Below, in pieces: positions 10,903 to 22,790 of a stretch of DNA of 64,000 bases. The position numbers were made by a program, and so were the translations under genes. Each line of letters opens with the position of its first letter. Position 1 is the first letter of the stretch. This stretch comes from Hyaloscypha bicolor E. Lineage: Eukaryota > Ascomycota > Leotiomycetes > Helotiales > Hyaloscyphaceae. The stretch is from NCBI RefSeq assembly GCF_002865645.1, contig NW_020194627.1:806001-870000 (forward strand), written 5' to 3'. Below the pieces are notes generated by a model. That model had not been told where the DNA came from. It did not search any database and saw nothing but the letters and a program-made list of their open reading frames with translations.

Positions 10903-11511
10903 TACGTATCTCGCGTGATTAGAACCTTTTGGGTCGATAATCACCGGTTTCTTGGATAGGTGTGCTTCATTTATGATTGCCTGAAGCAAAGAAGGTGTTA
11001 AGCAACCCTTGTTGTAATCCGAGCAGATCAAGCCGTGGACATGTGGAAGTTGGGAGCGGACAGCTGCTAATAAGACTTCTTCGACAGATTTCGGGATAGC
11101 CTCTGTAGATTCTCTATCGATTCGCACAAGATAATGATCCATTTGCGCAACAGCACGCAGCTTATGTGTTGTAGGCCTGTTTGCGATAGTCTGGACATCT
11201 TGAGTCAAGATACCTTGTTCAGCAAGAAGGCCAGTGAGAGAAGCTCCTGCGCTATCGTCCCCCACTACACCGAGCAAGTGTACCTGGATCTCTGGTCCCA
11301 GACTGACTAGGTTCTGAGCAAGATTCGCAGCTCCTCCGGGAGTTCGCAAAGTATCGCTCGCCCTTAGTACTGGAATAGGGCGGTCGAAAGCAACCCGGGA
11401 GACATCGCCCGTTACATACTCATCGAGACCTAAATCACCAATCACCAGTATAGATAAACGTTCTGGAAGGCAGCCCGAGAGATGTTGCGTCTCTGACAAA
11501 CTTTCTGCCAT
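10903..11511 (-). pseudogene. HldE-like protein, N-terminal part (PfkB heptose-phosphate kinase domain)
   Basis: Holds codons 1-203 from ATG at 11511 (203 codons exactly, including the TA duplicate at 10903-10904). The start ILVIGDLGLDEYVTGDVSR matches the bacterial HldE kinase start, followed by the substrate-binding Gly-Gly-Ala-Ala-Asn, an SDYNKG motif and IDPKGSNHARY. Removing the element and one TA joins codon 203 (Val) to Gly204 in frame, giving 505 aa with no stop and no intron (E. coli HldE is 477 aa). As the sequence stands, translation runs a short way into the transposon and stops at 10852. A second transposon begins 68 bp upstream, so the promoter is also displaced. The gene is unusual for a fungus and may be of bacterial origin (inference). 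Confidence 0.88.
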
Positions 11512-11579
11512 TATCGGATTGATGAGATAGATTCCCAGAAAATTGTTGGCGTGGTCTCTGAGTCGTGATAAATCTTATA

Positions 11580-14500
11580 TAGTCGGTCCGATTCAAAAGC
11601 GACAAAACGGTCGCTCTTTTACGCCTATAATAACTTTTTAATCATAACCCTAATTAATATATACTAAGTAATATAATTATAGAATAGAAGCAGGCGAAAA
11701 ATACCTATTAATTAGATTTTTAATATAATTTGTGGTTTATTAATAATTGAGGCTTAAAGTATACGGATCCTTTTTACTTTTTTGATTTTCCCCTATATAA
11801 AATGCGAATATATTTGCTTGCTAAGGTCACGTGATCCCGGACTTTAGGGAGAGATCGCGGTATCTTACTAGCTTTATTATTAATATAATAATAATAACTA
11901 AGTCCTATAAGCTTAAGTAAATCTTCCTAAATACTAAATATAGCTTTTTCTAGTACTATATATATTATATATATAGTAGGGCCCTAATTATATGAGTTTC
12001 AAGCTAACTTTTAGTCAAACTAAATCTATAAACCTTACTTATTACTTAGCTACTTTCTTTTCCTTACTTTTGCATATTATCTTATTTGTCTATTATCTTT
12101 TTAGATATTATTCTATAGCATTTTTGCTTCCGTATATACCAAGTAGCTTATTTAATACTTAATTCTTTCTGATATATATTTATCTAGCGGAATATATAAT
12201 TATAAAACCTCCGTATAGTCTTAATTAAATAAGCTTTAAGTGCCTCTATTACCTTAATCTTGGTATCTAGGAAGCTAGCCTTCTTTACTTAATAATATTG
12301 AGTTTTGCTATATTCCTAGTATATCTTAATTAGGTTAATTTCGTAGTGAAACTTCGGTAAAAATATAGCCTTATATCCCCGATCTATAATAAGCTCTTTA
12401 ACTTAGGACTTCTCTTTAAAGAAGTTTTAGTAATTCAATAGTATATGAGCTAAATAGTACATTTATTTAATAGCAGGAGGGTATTTAAGGGATATAGTAT
12501 ATTTAGTACTCTTTAGATACTTAAATCTTAAGCCAGGTATATTATAATCTCGCTTAATAAGAATTTATTCTATATTCTTAGGCTCTCTTTCTCTATTTGG
12601 ATTAAGTTACTAAAGGGCTTAAATAGTGCCTTATAATCCCAGAATTATATATTTTAGTAAAAAATATATATTTCTTTTATAGGCCTTAATATTACTCTTT
12701 TTAACTTCCCCTAGTAACTTATTTATACCAAAGGTATTTAGTATACCTTTGCCATATAAAGCATATATAAAAAACTAATTAAATATTAGAATAGCTATAT
12801 AGTTTGGGTACTTCTATTTAAATATATTAAGTATTCTAGTAATCTATACTAATAGCTATTTTATATCTTACTAGAAGTCCCTATTTAAGCCTGGATATAT
12901 AATTTAATAGATATTTAAATCGGGATTATCCGGGATAAAAATGCCTTTATTATTTAATATCCTAATATGCCCCTTAGATCCTATAAATTCAGAATCATAA
13001 ATTAGTCTCTCTTTACTCTTTCCTAGTATTTTTTGCTAATTATTTACTAGCCAGAGGCTCTTTTTATAGTTAAATCCATAGAAATAGCTCTTATTATAGA
13101 AGTATATTATATATATCTAAACTCTAATTAGAAGTAAAGATTAAATTATATACTATATACTAGCTTTATCCTCCTCATATTAAACTATATATAATAAAAG
13201 CTTCTTTATTAATAGTAAAAATATCTCTTAATAATACTAAATTATATTAGGTTATTTATATCTATTTATATAAAGCCCTTTCTTAGTCTCATAGTAATAA
13301 AAGCCGAGCCTAGGGAGCCATAAGTAGGCTATACTACAAGTAATAGGCTTTTCTATTATTAATAATAATCGAGGTAAAATCTCCTAATTAATAATATTCA
13401 GGAAATTATTTAGTAATATTATTTCAAGCTCTTAATTAATTAACCAAGTCCGGTAGGCTAGAAAAATATCCTTATTATCCAGATAAGAGGTACTATCTCT
13501 TTTACTATCCCTAGTTTCCTATAAAATGCCATGCTACTATTAATAATAATTAAATAGCCCCCTAATTTGCCGAGCTAGTATCTTTCTATTATTAAAATAG
13601 TAATTACTAGAAGCTACTAAGAGTAATGCATTAACCCTTCCAAGTCAATATTGCCCTAGCTTTAGAAGCTATTAGGTATATTACTAGAGTAAGTATAAGT
13701 TAGTAATTATATATAAAGTATATAGCTTTTTGGTTTGAGCTAGCTTAATATCTATATTATTAAGAACTTCTTAATAAGTTATTCATATATCTAGAGCTTC
13801 GTTATTTCCGCAAGCATTTCTAATAAGGGTATCCAAAAGTAGCTCGTTAGTTCTATTATTTTTATCTTTAAGCCTTTACTCTTCCCTTAATTACATATCC
13901 CTAGGGATATTAATTAGCCCTCTAATAATATCGAATTATAGCCTCTTTTATTTAAAAGATAATATAATTATAGAGGTTTTAAGCCTACTAGATTACTCTA
14001 TAACTTAAGTATCTTTTGCCCTCTAATTATATATATATTATTATTAAGTTCTTAATAGCTTTACTAATTCCTTTATTAATTTAGAGTTATATGAGCCTCT
14101 AGAAGCTAGAAATAGTCTTAATATACTTATATTATAATATAAAAATAAGAAAATAAGGTAAGAAACTTACTAGTTTATTCTATAAGTCTCTAATCTCGCT
14201 ATATAATTATAGGCTTCTCTAAAATAATTATCTTATTACTACTAATAAAAAGCTTCCGCTAAACCCAAAAAAGTATCAAATCTTTAAGCTTTACTTTATT
14301 ACTTGGTTTAATATCTGAATTATTAGAATTATTCTCTATATTAGAGGGTTTTCTATACTATTTATTAATAGTTGCTTGAATTATAGCTTCTTTAGCTAGG
14401 GTAAGAACTATAATTGAATTAAGAGTTAAATTAGCTCGCTTATACTTCTAAAGGCTTATAGAGGTAGTTATTAGAAGTATTTAAAAAGGGTACTTAATTG

Positions 14501-14782
14501 GGTTTATAGTTATTGAGATATTAATATAATTATGGAAGAGTAGTTAACTTAGGGAGGTAGTTATGTAATAACTAAAGTAAAAAAACGACTATATAAAATG
14601 CGAATATATTTCCTTACTTAATTACGTATATTATAACTTCCTTAATAATAAAGATATTATAATTTTGAGAATATAGAATTAATTCCTAGAGTATATAGTA
14701 TAGTTTTAATTAATACGATTTATATTAATTAGTATTATGGTGGTTTTTTTTTTTTTTTGTCGCTTTTGGATCGGACCGACTA
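11580..14782 (-). mobile_element. Tc1/mariner-like DNA transposon, copy 2 (3,203 bp), inverted, upstream of HldE
   Basis: Bounded by TA duplications (11578-11579 and 14783-14784), with termini TAGTCGGTCCGATTC…GGATCGGACCGACTA. It is the reverse complement of copy 1 and the same length. In the parts I compared by eye the copies differ only by transitions (for example GTCGC versus GTTGC near the TIR), as expected if RIP mutated both. It interrupts the HldE 5' flank just upstream of the start codon. Confidence 0.9.
11890..14450 (-). pseudogene. RIP-inactivated DDE transposase of copy 2
   Basis: Same coding region as in copy 1, read on the minus strand. Some blocks are better kept: the last catalytic region near 12330-12370 reads FLPKFHYEINLIK, retaining Pro and His lost in copy 1 but still with Lys in place of the expected acidic residue. 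Many stops remain. The two copies are damaged at different sites. Confidence 0.68.
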
Positions 14783-14784
14783 TA

Positions 14785-15640
14785 GGCCGGCTATAAAGGA
14801 GAATAGAAAGATACAAGTTTCCCAAGGGAGCTCCAAGGACCCCATCTATATAGGTGTCCTCTACATGAGGCGGGCTCCAATTTGACTCAAATCGGCCTCC
14901 AAATACCGTAGTATAACCCGATTCGAATAATAGTCGCCTAAAAGAATACTTTGGGGGTTAGAAACTCAAGGACTTAGGTAGAGGACTATAGGGCAAGACA
15001 TAGATATAAAATTTATGCTAATATTAACAGTTTACCCAAGGATACTTGCCTTAGACATACATTGCACTTATATTTGGAATTAGAGTTAGCATGCCTTCCA
15101 TTGTACAAAGACTCTAATTTAAGGCGCGAGATCTATGCCCTCTATGTCCCTTAGAGTCAGCATGCACCTACTTTTAGTTTCGTTCCCTTGCACAAGACTC
15201 TAATTTATGGCATGAGATCTGTGCGCTCTGTGTCCCTCGTATTATAGACCAATGCCTCGAGGTCAGCATGCCTTCCCCTACGTCAAGTTGAAGCTCCTTT
15301 GCTTACTGCCTAATTTTAGCTTCCCTCGATCCATTCGAGTCAGCATTGCGTCAAGTTGAAGCTCCTTCGCTTACTGCCTAATTTTAGATTCCCTTGATCC
15401 ACTCGAGGTTAGCATGCCTTCACTTATCCCTTCGTCCACTGAGACATTGCCAGCGCTAAGCAGGGGAGTCTCGCTCAGACCACATAGCATAAAATTATAT
15501 ACCTTTGCATACAAATTTATTAGTAAGATACATCAATTGGATGTAGCGCGTCCAGGCATTTCTCTCCACTTACGCGCGCGCGCAATGGACGATACATCCA
15601 ACCCACCTATATAACCTAAGAAGCAAAAATCTTAATCCCT
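14785..15640. repeat. original 5' flank of HldE with degenerate tandem repeats
   Basis: GC-normal, un-RIPed sequence with no convincing gene. From about 15086 to 15414 it holds two repeat families. One unit, ~88 bp apart, contains ACAA(A)GACTCTAATTTA followed by GAGATCT (copies starting about 15104 and 15192). The other is a 68-bp unit beginning GTCAAGTTGAAGCTCCTT (copies at 15282 and 15350). GTYAGCATGC-like words punctuate the array. A 66-codon ORF at 15414-15614 has no recognisable features and I do not call it a gene. Confidence 0.5.
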
Positions 15641-17560
15641 TAAGGATATACTCCTTTAACTTGGACTAATCACAAGCGTTTCCTATAAGCCTTTTAAGTG
15701 CGAGCCTAAGCAGATAGTAAAAGCACTCTTACTTACTTCTTTTCTATTAAACGCACACTTATTCGACTACTTTAACTTATTCTTTACTCGCGATCTCTTT
15801 TAAATAATTACTACAAATACTAATTAATACGCGAGTATATAAAGATAATATATAATAAGGGAACTAGTACAAGAATAGACGAATTTACTTATAAACGAAT
15901 TATATGTATTTATTAATACTATTATATATATAAGTATTTACGAGAAGCTTTAATTTAAGATATATTAAAATTAAAACTTTAATAAAGGCCTTTTATACTT
16001 AATTATAAACTATATATTATAGTATTATTACATATATAAGCTTAATATACAATTAATATATAATGAATAAAACGTATTTTCTATACTTCTCTCTTATTTA
16101 ATTCTTTAATTAAAAATACTACTTTTTTATACTTTCTTTATTTTCATAATTATAATGCTTATACTTTATATAATTATAATATATATAAATTAAATATAAT
16201 AATAAAGTAAAAAAGTAATAATTAAGTTATAATTAAGTTAAATTAAGTAATTAATATATATTTAAATAAAGATATTATTTTTAAACTTAATATATAATAT
16301 TATTAAATTTTATAAACTTATTTTAAGTTACCTTAATTTTATTTTTTATAAGCAATAGCGATTTTATTTATTATAACGTCCCGCTAATACTTCTAAGAAA
16401 CTTATTATTAATTATTTCTTACTAGTTCCCGTCTCTATTAATTAATTTATTTAATTATTAAGAAAGTTTATACTTGCCTTATATTTCTATTATTCTTAAA
16501 ATTAAACGAAGTATTTTAAAGCTTATATAATAATTACCTTAAGGGAATTATTATAATTATATTACTTAATAAAAGGCTTAAAAAGAAACTTATTCTTATT
16601 TAAATATAAGTATACTATTATTATTATGCCTTAAATATATTATTATTAATTAATAATTATTCTTTATATAAAACCCCTTATTATAATAAGCACAATACTA
16701 ATAAATAAAGAGATTTATAAGAAGAATTATAAGATTTTACTTTTTATTTTATTAACTTACTTAATAAAGATATTATAAAATTATATTTACTTAAAAAGAG
16801 CTAAAAAGTATTATACTTAAGCTTATAGCCTCTTTTATTATATTATCTTTAACTTTATGTACGGAATAAAGCTTAATAATTAAATTTAATAAAGATATTA
16901 TTAATAAAGTTATTAGTTTCCTTTTAGCCTTTATAATAAAAACCGAAACTAATTTTAATAAAGAAAATATAAAGTTTCATTCTTAAGAACCTTACTTATC
17001 TCTTAAGTCTAATAACGATTTTAAAACTTTTAACTTAATATTAATAAAGAATAATAGTTTTATTAATTATAATAATAACTTTATTATATTAAATCTCTTT
17101 AATTCTAATAATATAAAAGAAAATAATATTACTCTTATTCTTAATTATTATTTAATATTAGTTCTTAATAATTAACTTAACCTTATAATATTTCTAATTT
17201 CTAAGATTTATAATTAAATAAATAAAGTCTCATTACTTAAATATAATTTAAGACTTAATTTTTACTTCCTTATAAAATATAATAATATAGAGAATAATAA
17301 TATAAAAGGTAAAGAACAAGCTTTAAGGTTCTTTATATTAAAGACTAAAGGAAAGAGATTACTTCTCTTATATAAAAAAGGATTTAAGTACTTTTAAAGA
17401 TATAAAGATAATAGTAATTAAAAAAGAAAAAGATAAAAAAGTAATAATAACTTAAAGGGAATATTAAGAAGTAAAGTATTTAATAAATTAATAACTAATT
17501 AACGAGACTTATAAATAATAAGTTAAGTAAATTAATATAGCTTTTATATTAATTAATAAT
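15641..17560. repeat. AT-rich RIP-degraded sequence
   Basis: Composition falls sharply after about 15780 to nearly pure A/T with TA-rich dinucleotides and no ORF. It is probably the flank of an older element into which the gypsy element inserted. No family is assignable. Confidence 0.5.
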
Positions 17561-17783
17561 TATTACGAGATGCTTATTTACTTAACTTAATATAACTTAA
17601 CTTTAAAGTTTAACTCGATTTAAATATATAATCTTATAATCAAGGAATATAAGCCTTTATAATAATTTCCTTTTCTTTTCTTTTTTCTTTTCTTTAATAT
17701 TAAACTTATATAATTGCTTTAATTAGCCTTTAAAAGTACCTCTTTACGCCTCTTCTTTACTTATAAGCTTATATATTATTATA
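17561..17783 (+). repeat. 5' LTR of gypsy element
   Basis: 223 bp that aligns along its whole length with 24607-24855, including a pyrimidine-rich block (TTTCTTTTCTTT type) and the ending CTTATAAGCTTATATATTAT. The first bases TATTACGAGATGC still carry a CG lost in the other LTR. Confidence 0.75.
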
Positions 17784-20589
17784 TTAGAATTTAAAGATTT
17801 AATTTATTAAAGATAACTTATTATAATATTTTATTAAAAGGAAATAGATTTAATAGAAATAAATTTAATTCATATACTTTAAATAATAATATATATTTAA
17901 AGAGTTAAGTAATTAAAGACTACTTATATAATTAATAAGAGTAAGGCTTACTTTATTAAGAAATATTAATTTAAATTATTAAAGAGTAATATTAAGCAAA
18001 ATAAATTAATTAATTAATAATAAAGGTTCTTAATAACTCCCTTAATATAAAAGTAAATATATATAAAGAATAATAATTAAAATATAAATAACTTCTTTTT
18101 ATAAAATAATTATTTTTACGAAATATCTTTAAAATAGTTTTAATATTCTTTTAATATTCTTTTATATTAAATTTAAGTTAAAGTTAAACTTTATTAATAA
18201 GAAAATATATTATTAAAAGTCCCTTTTTATTAATTGAATTTAAGCCTAAACTCTTATAATTAATATCTTTTTTAAAACTTAAATCTTCTTAATATAAAAG
18301 TAAGGCTTTTTTAAAGAAATTATAAAATAAATATAATTTTAAAAAACCTTAATATATTACGCGAAATTATTTAAAACCTTAAGGCTTAATAATAAAAATA
18401 TTATAAGGAAAATAAAAATAATTAAGGAAATAATATATAAATTATAAAAGAATTAAAAGCTTACTTTAATTACTTAAATAATATTATATAATAACTTTTA
18501 ACTCAAAGTAACTCTTATTTATTAATTAAAGATTCTCTTTTATCTTATTCTTTTAAATATAAAAATAAAGACTTTCTTATTAATTAAATACTTAAACCTT
18601 AATTATTAGTACTTATAATAGTAGTAATTACTTATATTATTATTCCTTAATCTTTTAACGTTTATATATATTTTTAACTCTTTAAATAAGCCTTATTAAA
18701 CCCTTATTAAATTACTATTAAACTTATTTTAATTCTTATAACTTATATTAAGAAAATATATCTTATAAAATCTTTTAAATACTTTAAAAATAATAAGAAC
18801 TTAATATTTTAATAATAAAGGATCTCTATTATAAATTACTTTAAAATTAATTAAGATTATTATTTAATAGAAATTATAAAGAAAAACTTAATTTAATTAA
18901 TAATTAAAGAATTTACTTATATATATTTAATATTATATTATAACTTAAATATATTAAATAAATATTATATAATAAATAAGATATTAAAAACTCTTAAGAG
19001 TTATTTTATTATTAAGATAAAATAAGAAAACTATTATAATACTTTTTATAATATTAAAATAATTAAAGAAAAGAACTTAAATAATATACTTATCTTAATA
19101 TAAGAAACGTTTTAATAGTTCTTAATATATTTTAAGAACTTAGCTATTATAAGTAATATTATTAAAGATAATTAATTTTATTAATTATAGTTTAAGATTA
19201 TATTAATACTTTATAATTAAGTTATAATATTTAAGTATTTTTAAAATAAGAACTTTCAAATAATAGTTAATAGCTTAATTATAATTAATATAAAATAATA
19301 TAAAAACTATAAATATACTTTTATTATTACCTCTTAAACTATTACTCTTAAAATAAATAAGAAATTAATAGTTAATTTAATTATTAGAATTAAAATAGCT
19401 TTAAAACTCTTTTCACTCTTTTTTTTATTATTCCTAAGTTAAGTACTTATAATTAAACTTATTATTAAGTTTTTTACTTTTATTATTTTATTCTTAAAGC
19501 TTATTTTAAGTATAAAGGATAATATTTATTACTTATATAAGTAACCCGATTATTAAAAGAAGAATTACTTTAAGTTTCTTATAATTAAAGCTATAATTTA
19601 TAAATTAAAAACTTTTAAAAAGAATATAAATAAATAAGATAAGTAAGCTAATAATTTTAAGAATATTATTAAAAAAAATAAGGAAGCTTAAAATAAGACT
19701 CTTATTTAAGCTTATATAAATATAATTTATTAAGTTTAGACTTATTTAAGCTTATAAATAAATTATAATTCTTAGTTTCTTTATTTCTTAATATAAATAA
19801 ATAGAAAATTAATTTATATTCTTTAATAAATATTAAAGTAAATAGTTTTCTTTTTATTAATTATTTCTTTATTAAATGACTCTTATTTAAAACCTTTCTT
19901 ATATTATATTAATAAGAGGCTTTAATAATAAGACTTAAACTTTTATAAAGTAATTTATTTAATTATACTTAATTATTAATAAATATTAAATTTAAAACTC
20001 TCTTTTTATTATCTTAAACCTTAAATAAATAAGACGCTTTAAAGTAATTTTAAACTTTAAGTATAACTTATTTAAATAGCCCTTTAATATCCCTTTAACC
20101 TTTAACTTAATACGAGAAATTAAACTTCTTTATTACTCTTTTTAAGCCTTTAAATTTCTTAACTATTAAACTAATACTAATTAATATTAGTTTAATATAA
20201 TTCTTACTTACTTAGAAGTCTATTATTAATATTTATTAGATTTTTATAAACGCTTTATATTTTAATATAAAAAGAATTAAAATAAAGTTCTTTTAAATAA
20301 ATATTTATAAATTAAATTATTTAATTAATTAAAAATAAGATAATAATAATAAAAAAGATAAAGAAATAAAACTATTATTAAATAAACTATTACTTATTAA
20401 ATATCAGAAATTTTATAATATATTTAATAAAGTCAAATTAAATTAATTACCTCCTTATTACTTATATAATTATAAGATCTAGCTTAAGAAACCTTTATTA
20501 AATTACTTCTTATTCTTATATTAATAATTAATTATAAAGCTTTAAATTATAAAATAATACTTAATTAATAACTTAAATAAAGGCTTTAT

Positions 20590-21560
20590 TATTAATAGTT
20601 TTAGCCCCTTTACTTCTTTAGTTTTATTTATTAAAAAAGTAAATAAAAGTTTATATTTTTATATTAATTATTAAAGGCTTAATTCCTTAATTTAAAATAA
20701 TTTATACTTAATTCCTAAAATTATTAAATTATTAAGTTATATATTAAAAGCTAAAGTATTTATAAAACTCGATATTTATTAAGCTTTTAATTATATTTAA
20801 ATAAACCTTAATTTTAAAGAGTATATAACCTTTTAAATAAACTATAAAGTATATAAATATAAGGTCTTATTATTTAGACTTTATAATAGCCTTATAATCT
20901 TTTAATAATATATGAATAACGTTTTAATTAATTATTTAAACGAGTTTTATATTATATATTTAAATAATATCTTAATTTATTTTAAAAATCCTTTAAAATA
21001 TATAAAACAAGTTTATAAAGTTTTAATTCGCTTTTATTAAGCTAGCCTTTAAGTTAATATAAAGAAAAGCGAATTTAATATTACTTATATAAAATATTTA
21101 AATTATATCTTTATTATTAAAGGCTTAAAAGTCGATTTAAAAAAAAGTAAAATTACTTTAAAACTAAATTAAACTTATTATAATAATTAAAGTAAAATTA
21201 TATTTAAGATTTTACGACTTTTATTATTAGTTTATATATAGCTTTAAGCTTATTATAAAGTCTTTTATTATTATTACTTACTTTTTTAAATCCTTTATAT
21301 ATATAAATAAATATATAAAAGTATTTAAGATATTATAAAAATACTTATTAAATATAATTATATTATATAATATTTTAATTCTTAATTATTAATTAAACTA
21401 AAAACTAATTTGTTAAATAAAGTAATTATTAAAGTATTTTCTTAATAATATAAGAATAAAACTTAATATCTTATTACTTTTTATTTATATATATTAATTA
21501 AATATAAAGTTAATTAAAAAATCTATAATAAGGAATTATATATAATTATAAAAGCCTTTT
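20590..21560 (+). pseudogene. gypsy reverse transcriptase / RNase H remnant
   Basis: Reading through RIP stops, the order of RT motifs is clear. A Ser-Pro-x-x-x-x-Leu-Phe-Ile-Lys-Lys opening is followed by an RT block with FIKLDIY…AFNYI near 20765, then …YKVLLFRLYNS near 20860. The catalytic box near 20957 reads Tyr-Leu-Asn-Asn where YLDD is expected; both aspartates have become Asn, as G-to-A mutation produces. RNase H-like sequence continues to about 21560. Confidence 0.78.
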
Positions 21561-22049
21561 AAAAGTAAAGACTAGAATTTATATTAATTTAAAGTCGAAT
21601 TAAGGTATTTTTTAAATTATTAATCTTTAAAATACTTTATACCTATTAAGTTACTTATAATAAAACAAGTATATTAAATAAAGCTTCTTTTCGATTTTAA
21701 TTTTATAATTATATATATAACTAATAAAAATAATTAAAAGGCTAATATATTTAATTAATAAAAATAAGACATTATTATTTATAAAATCGTTAAAAAGAAA
21801 TTATTTAAAGACTTTCCTTATTTTAAAATATTTAAATTCTTATATTAATATTAAACTAATAAATTAATTCTTAAAAACTATTATAAATATTATTCTTATA
21901 TTAATTAACCTCTTCTTTAAAGATTCGAATTTAATTTAAAGCTTAAAAGATAATAATTATAAGACTTTTAAAGAGATTTATAAGAAACCTTCTTTTAATT
22001 ATATAATTAATAAAGATAGCTTATTATTATATTAAAATAAGCTTTATAT

Positions 22050-22790
22050 TAATTATAATACTCCTTTATATACTTATCTTATATAAAAAGCTTATAATTA
22101 AATCTTAAGTACTTATTTTAATATCTTTAAGACTTATTATTTATTTAAACTTAAGTATTATTAAAAAGGTATTAATATAAATTATAAGATATATATTAAT
22201 AATTATAATACTTATAAATAAGCTTATTTAAATAAAATAAAATAATAAAGTTAGCTTTATTTTTTTATTATTTTAACTTACTTAATATAATATTTATATA
22301 TAGATTTTAAGGAATTCTTAAAGAATAAATATAATTATAATATTATTCTTATAATTACTTATTGTCTTAAAAGGAATTTTATAATAATTCCTTATTATAA
22401 GATAATTAATACTTATAACTTAATTACTTTCTTTATTATATAAATCTATTACTTTAAATATATCTTAGAAATAATTATCTTAAATTAAGGAGCTTAGTTT
22501 ATATTAAGCTTTTAAGGCGAGTTTTATTATATTATTAATATTAAGCTTAAACTATTAATTATATATTATAAGGAAATAAATAACTAAATAGAAATTATAA
22601 ACTAATATATTAATTAAAGGCTTTAGCCTTTTATATCTTATTATTAAGATAATTAAAGTAAGCTTCTTTTTATAATAAATTATACTTAAATAACTCTCTC
22701 TTATTTTATTATTAAAATAACTTTTTATTAACTTAAGTTTAGTTTTATACTTAAGAATAATTAAGACTAAAATACCCTTAAAGCTTTAAC
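22050..22790 (+). pseudogene. gypsy integrase remnant
   Basis: A zinc-binding N-terminal part around 22050-22220 is followed by the catalytic core. The recognisable run is Tyr-Ile-Asp-Phe…(I/V)II(L/T)(Y)…KYI…N-x-G-A near 22300-22490, and then an ISYYQDN…SKLLF segment corresponding to the usual HPQTDGQTER…W region. Stops interrupt it throughout. Confidence 0.65.

Noticed and set aside
7698..10904. The HldE transposon could be removed as an intron, because its insertion creates GTACAG at one edge and CTGTAG at the other.
   Set aside because: Splicing at those sites would also remove four coding bases and shift the frame into an early stop. The 3.2-kb length is also far above the introns seen here.
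15414..15614. 66-codon ORF upstream of the AT island.
   Set aside because: It overlaps the end of a tandem repeat, has no recognisable motif or signal peptide, and has no splice context.
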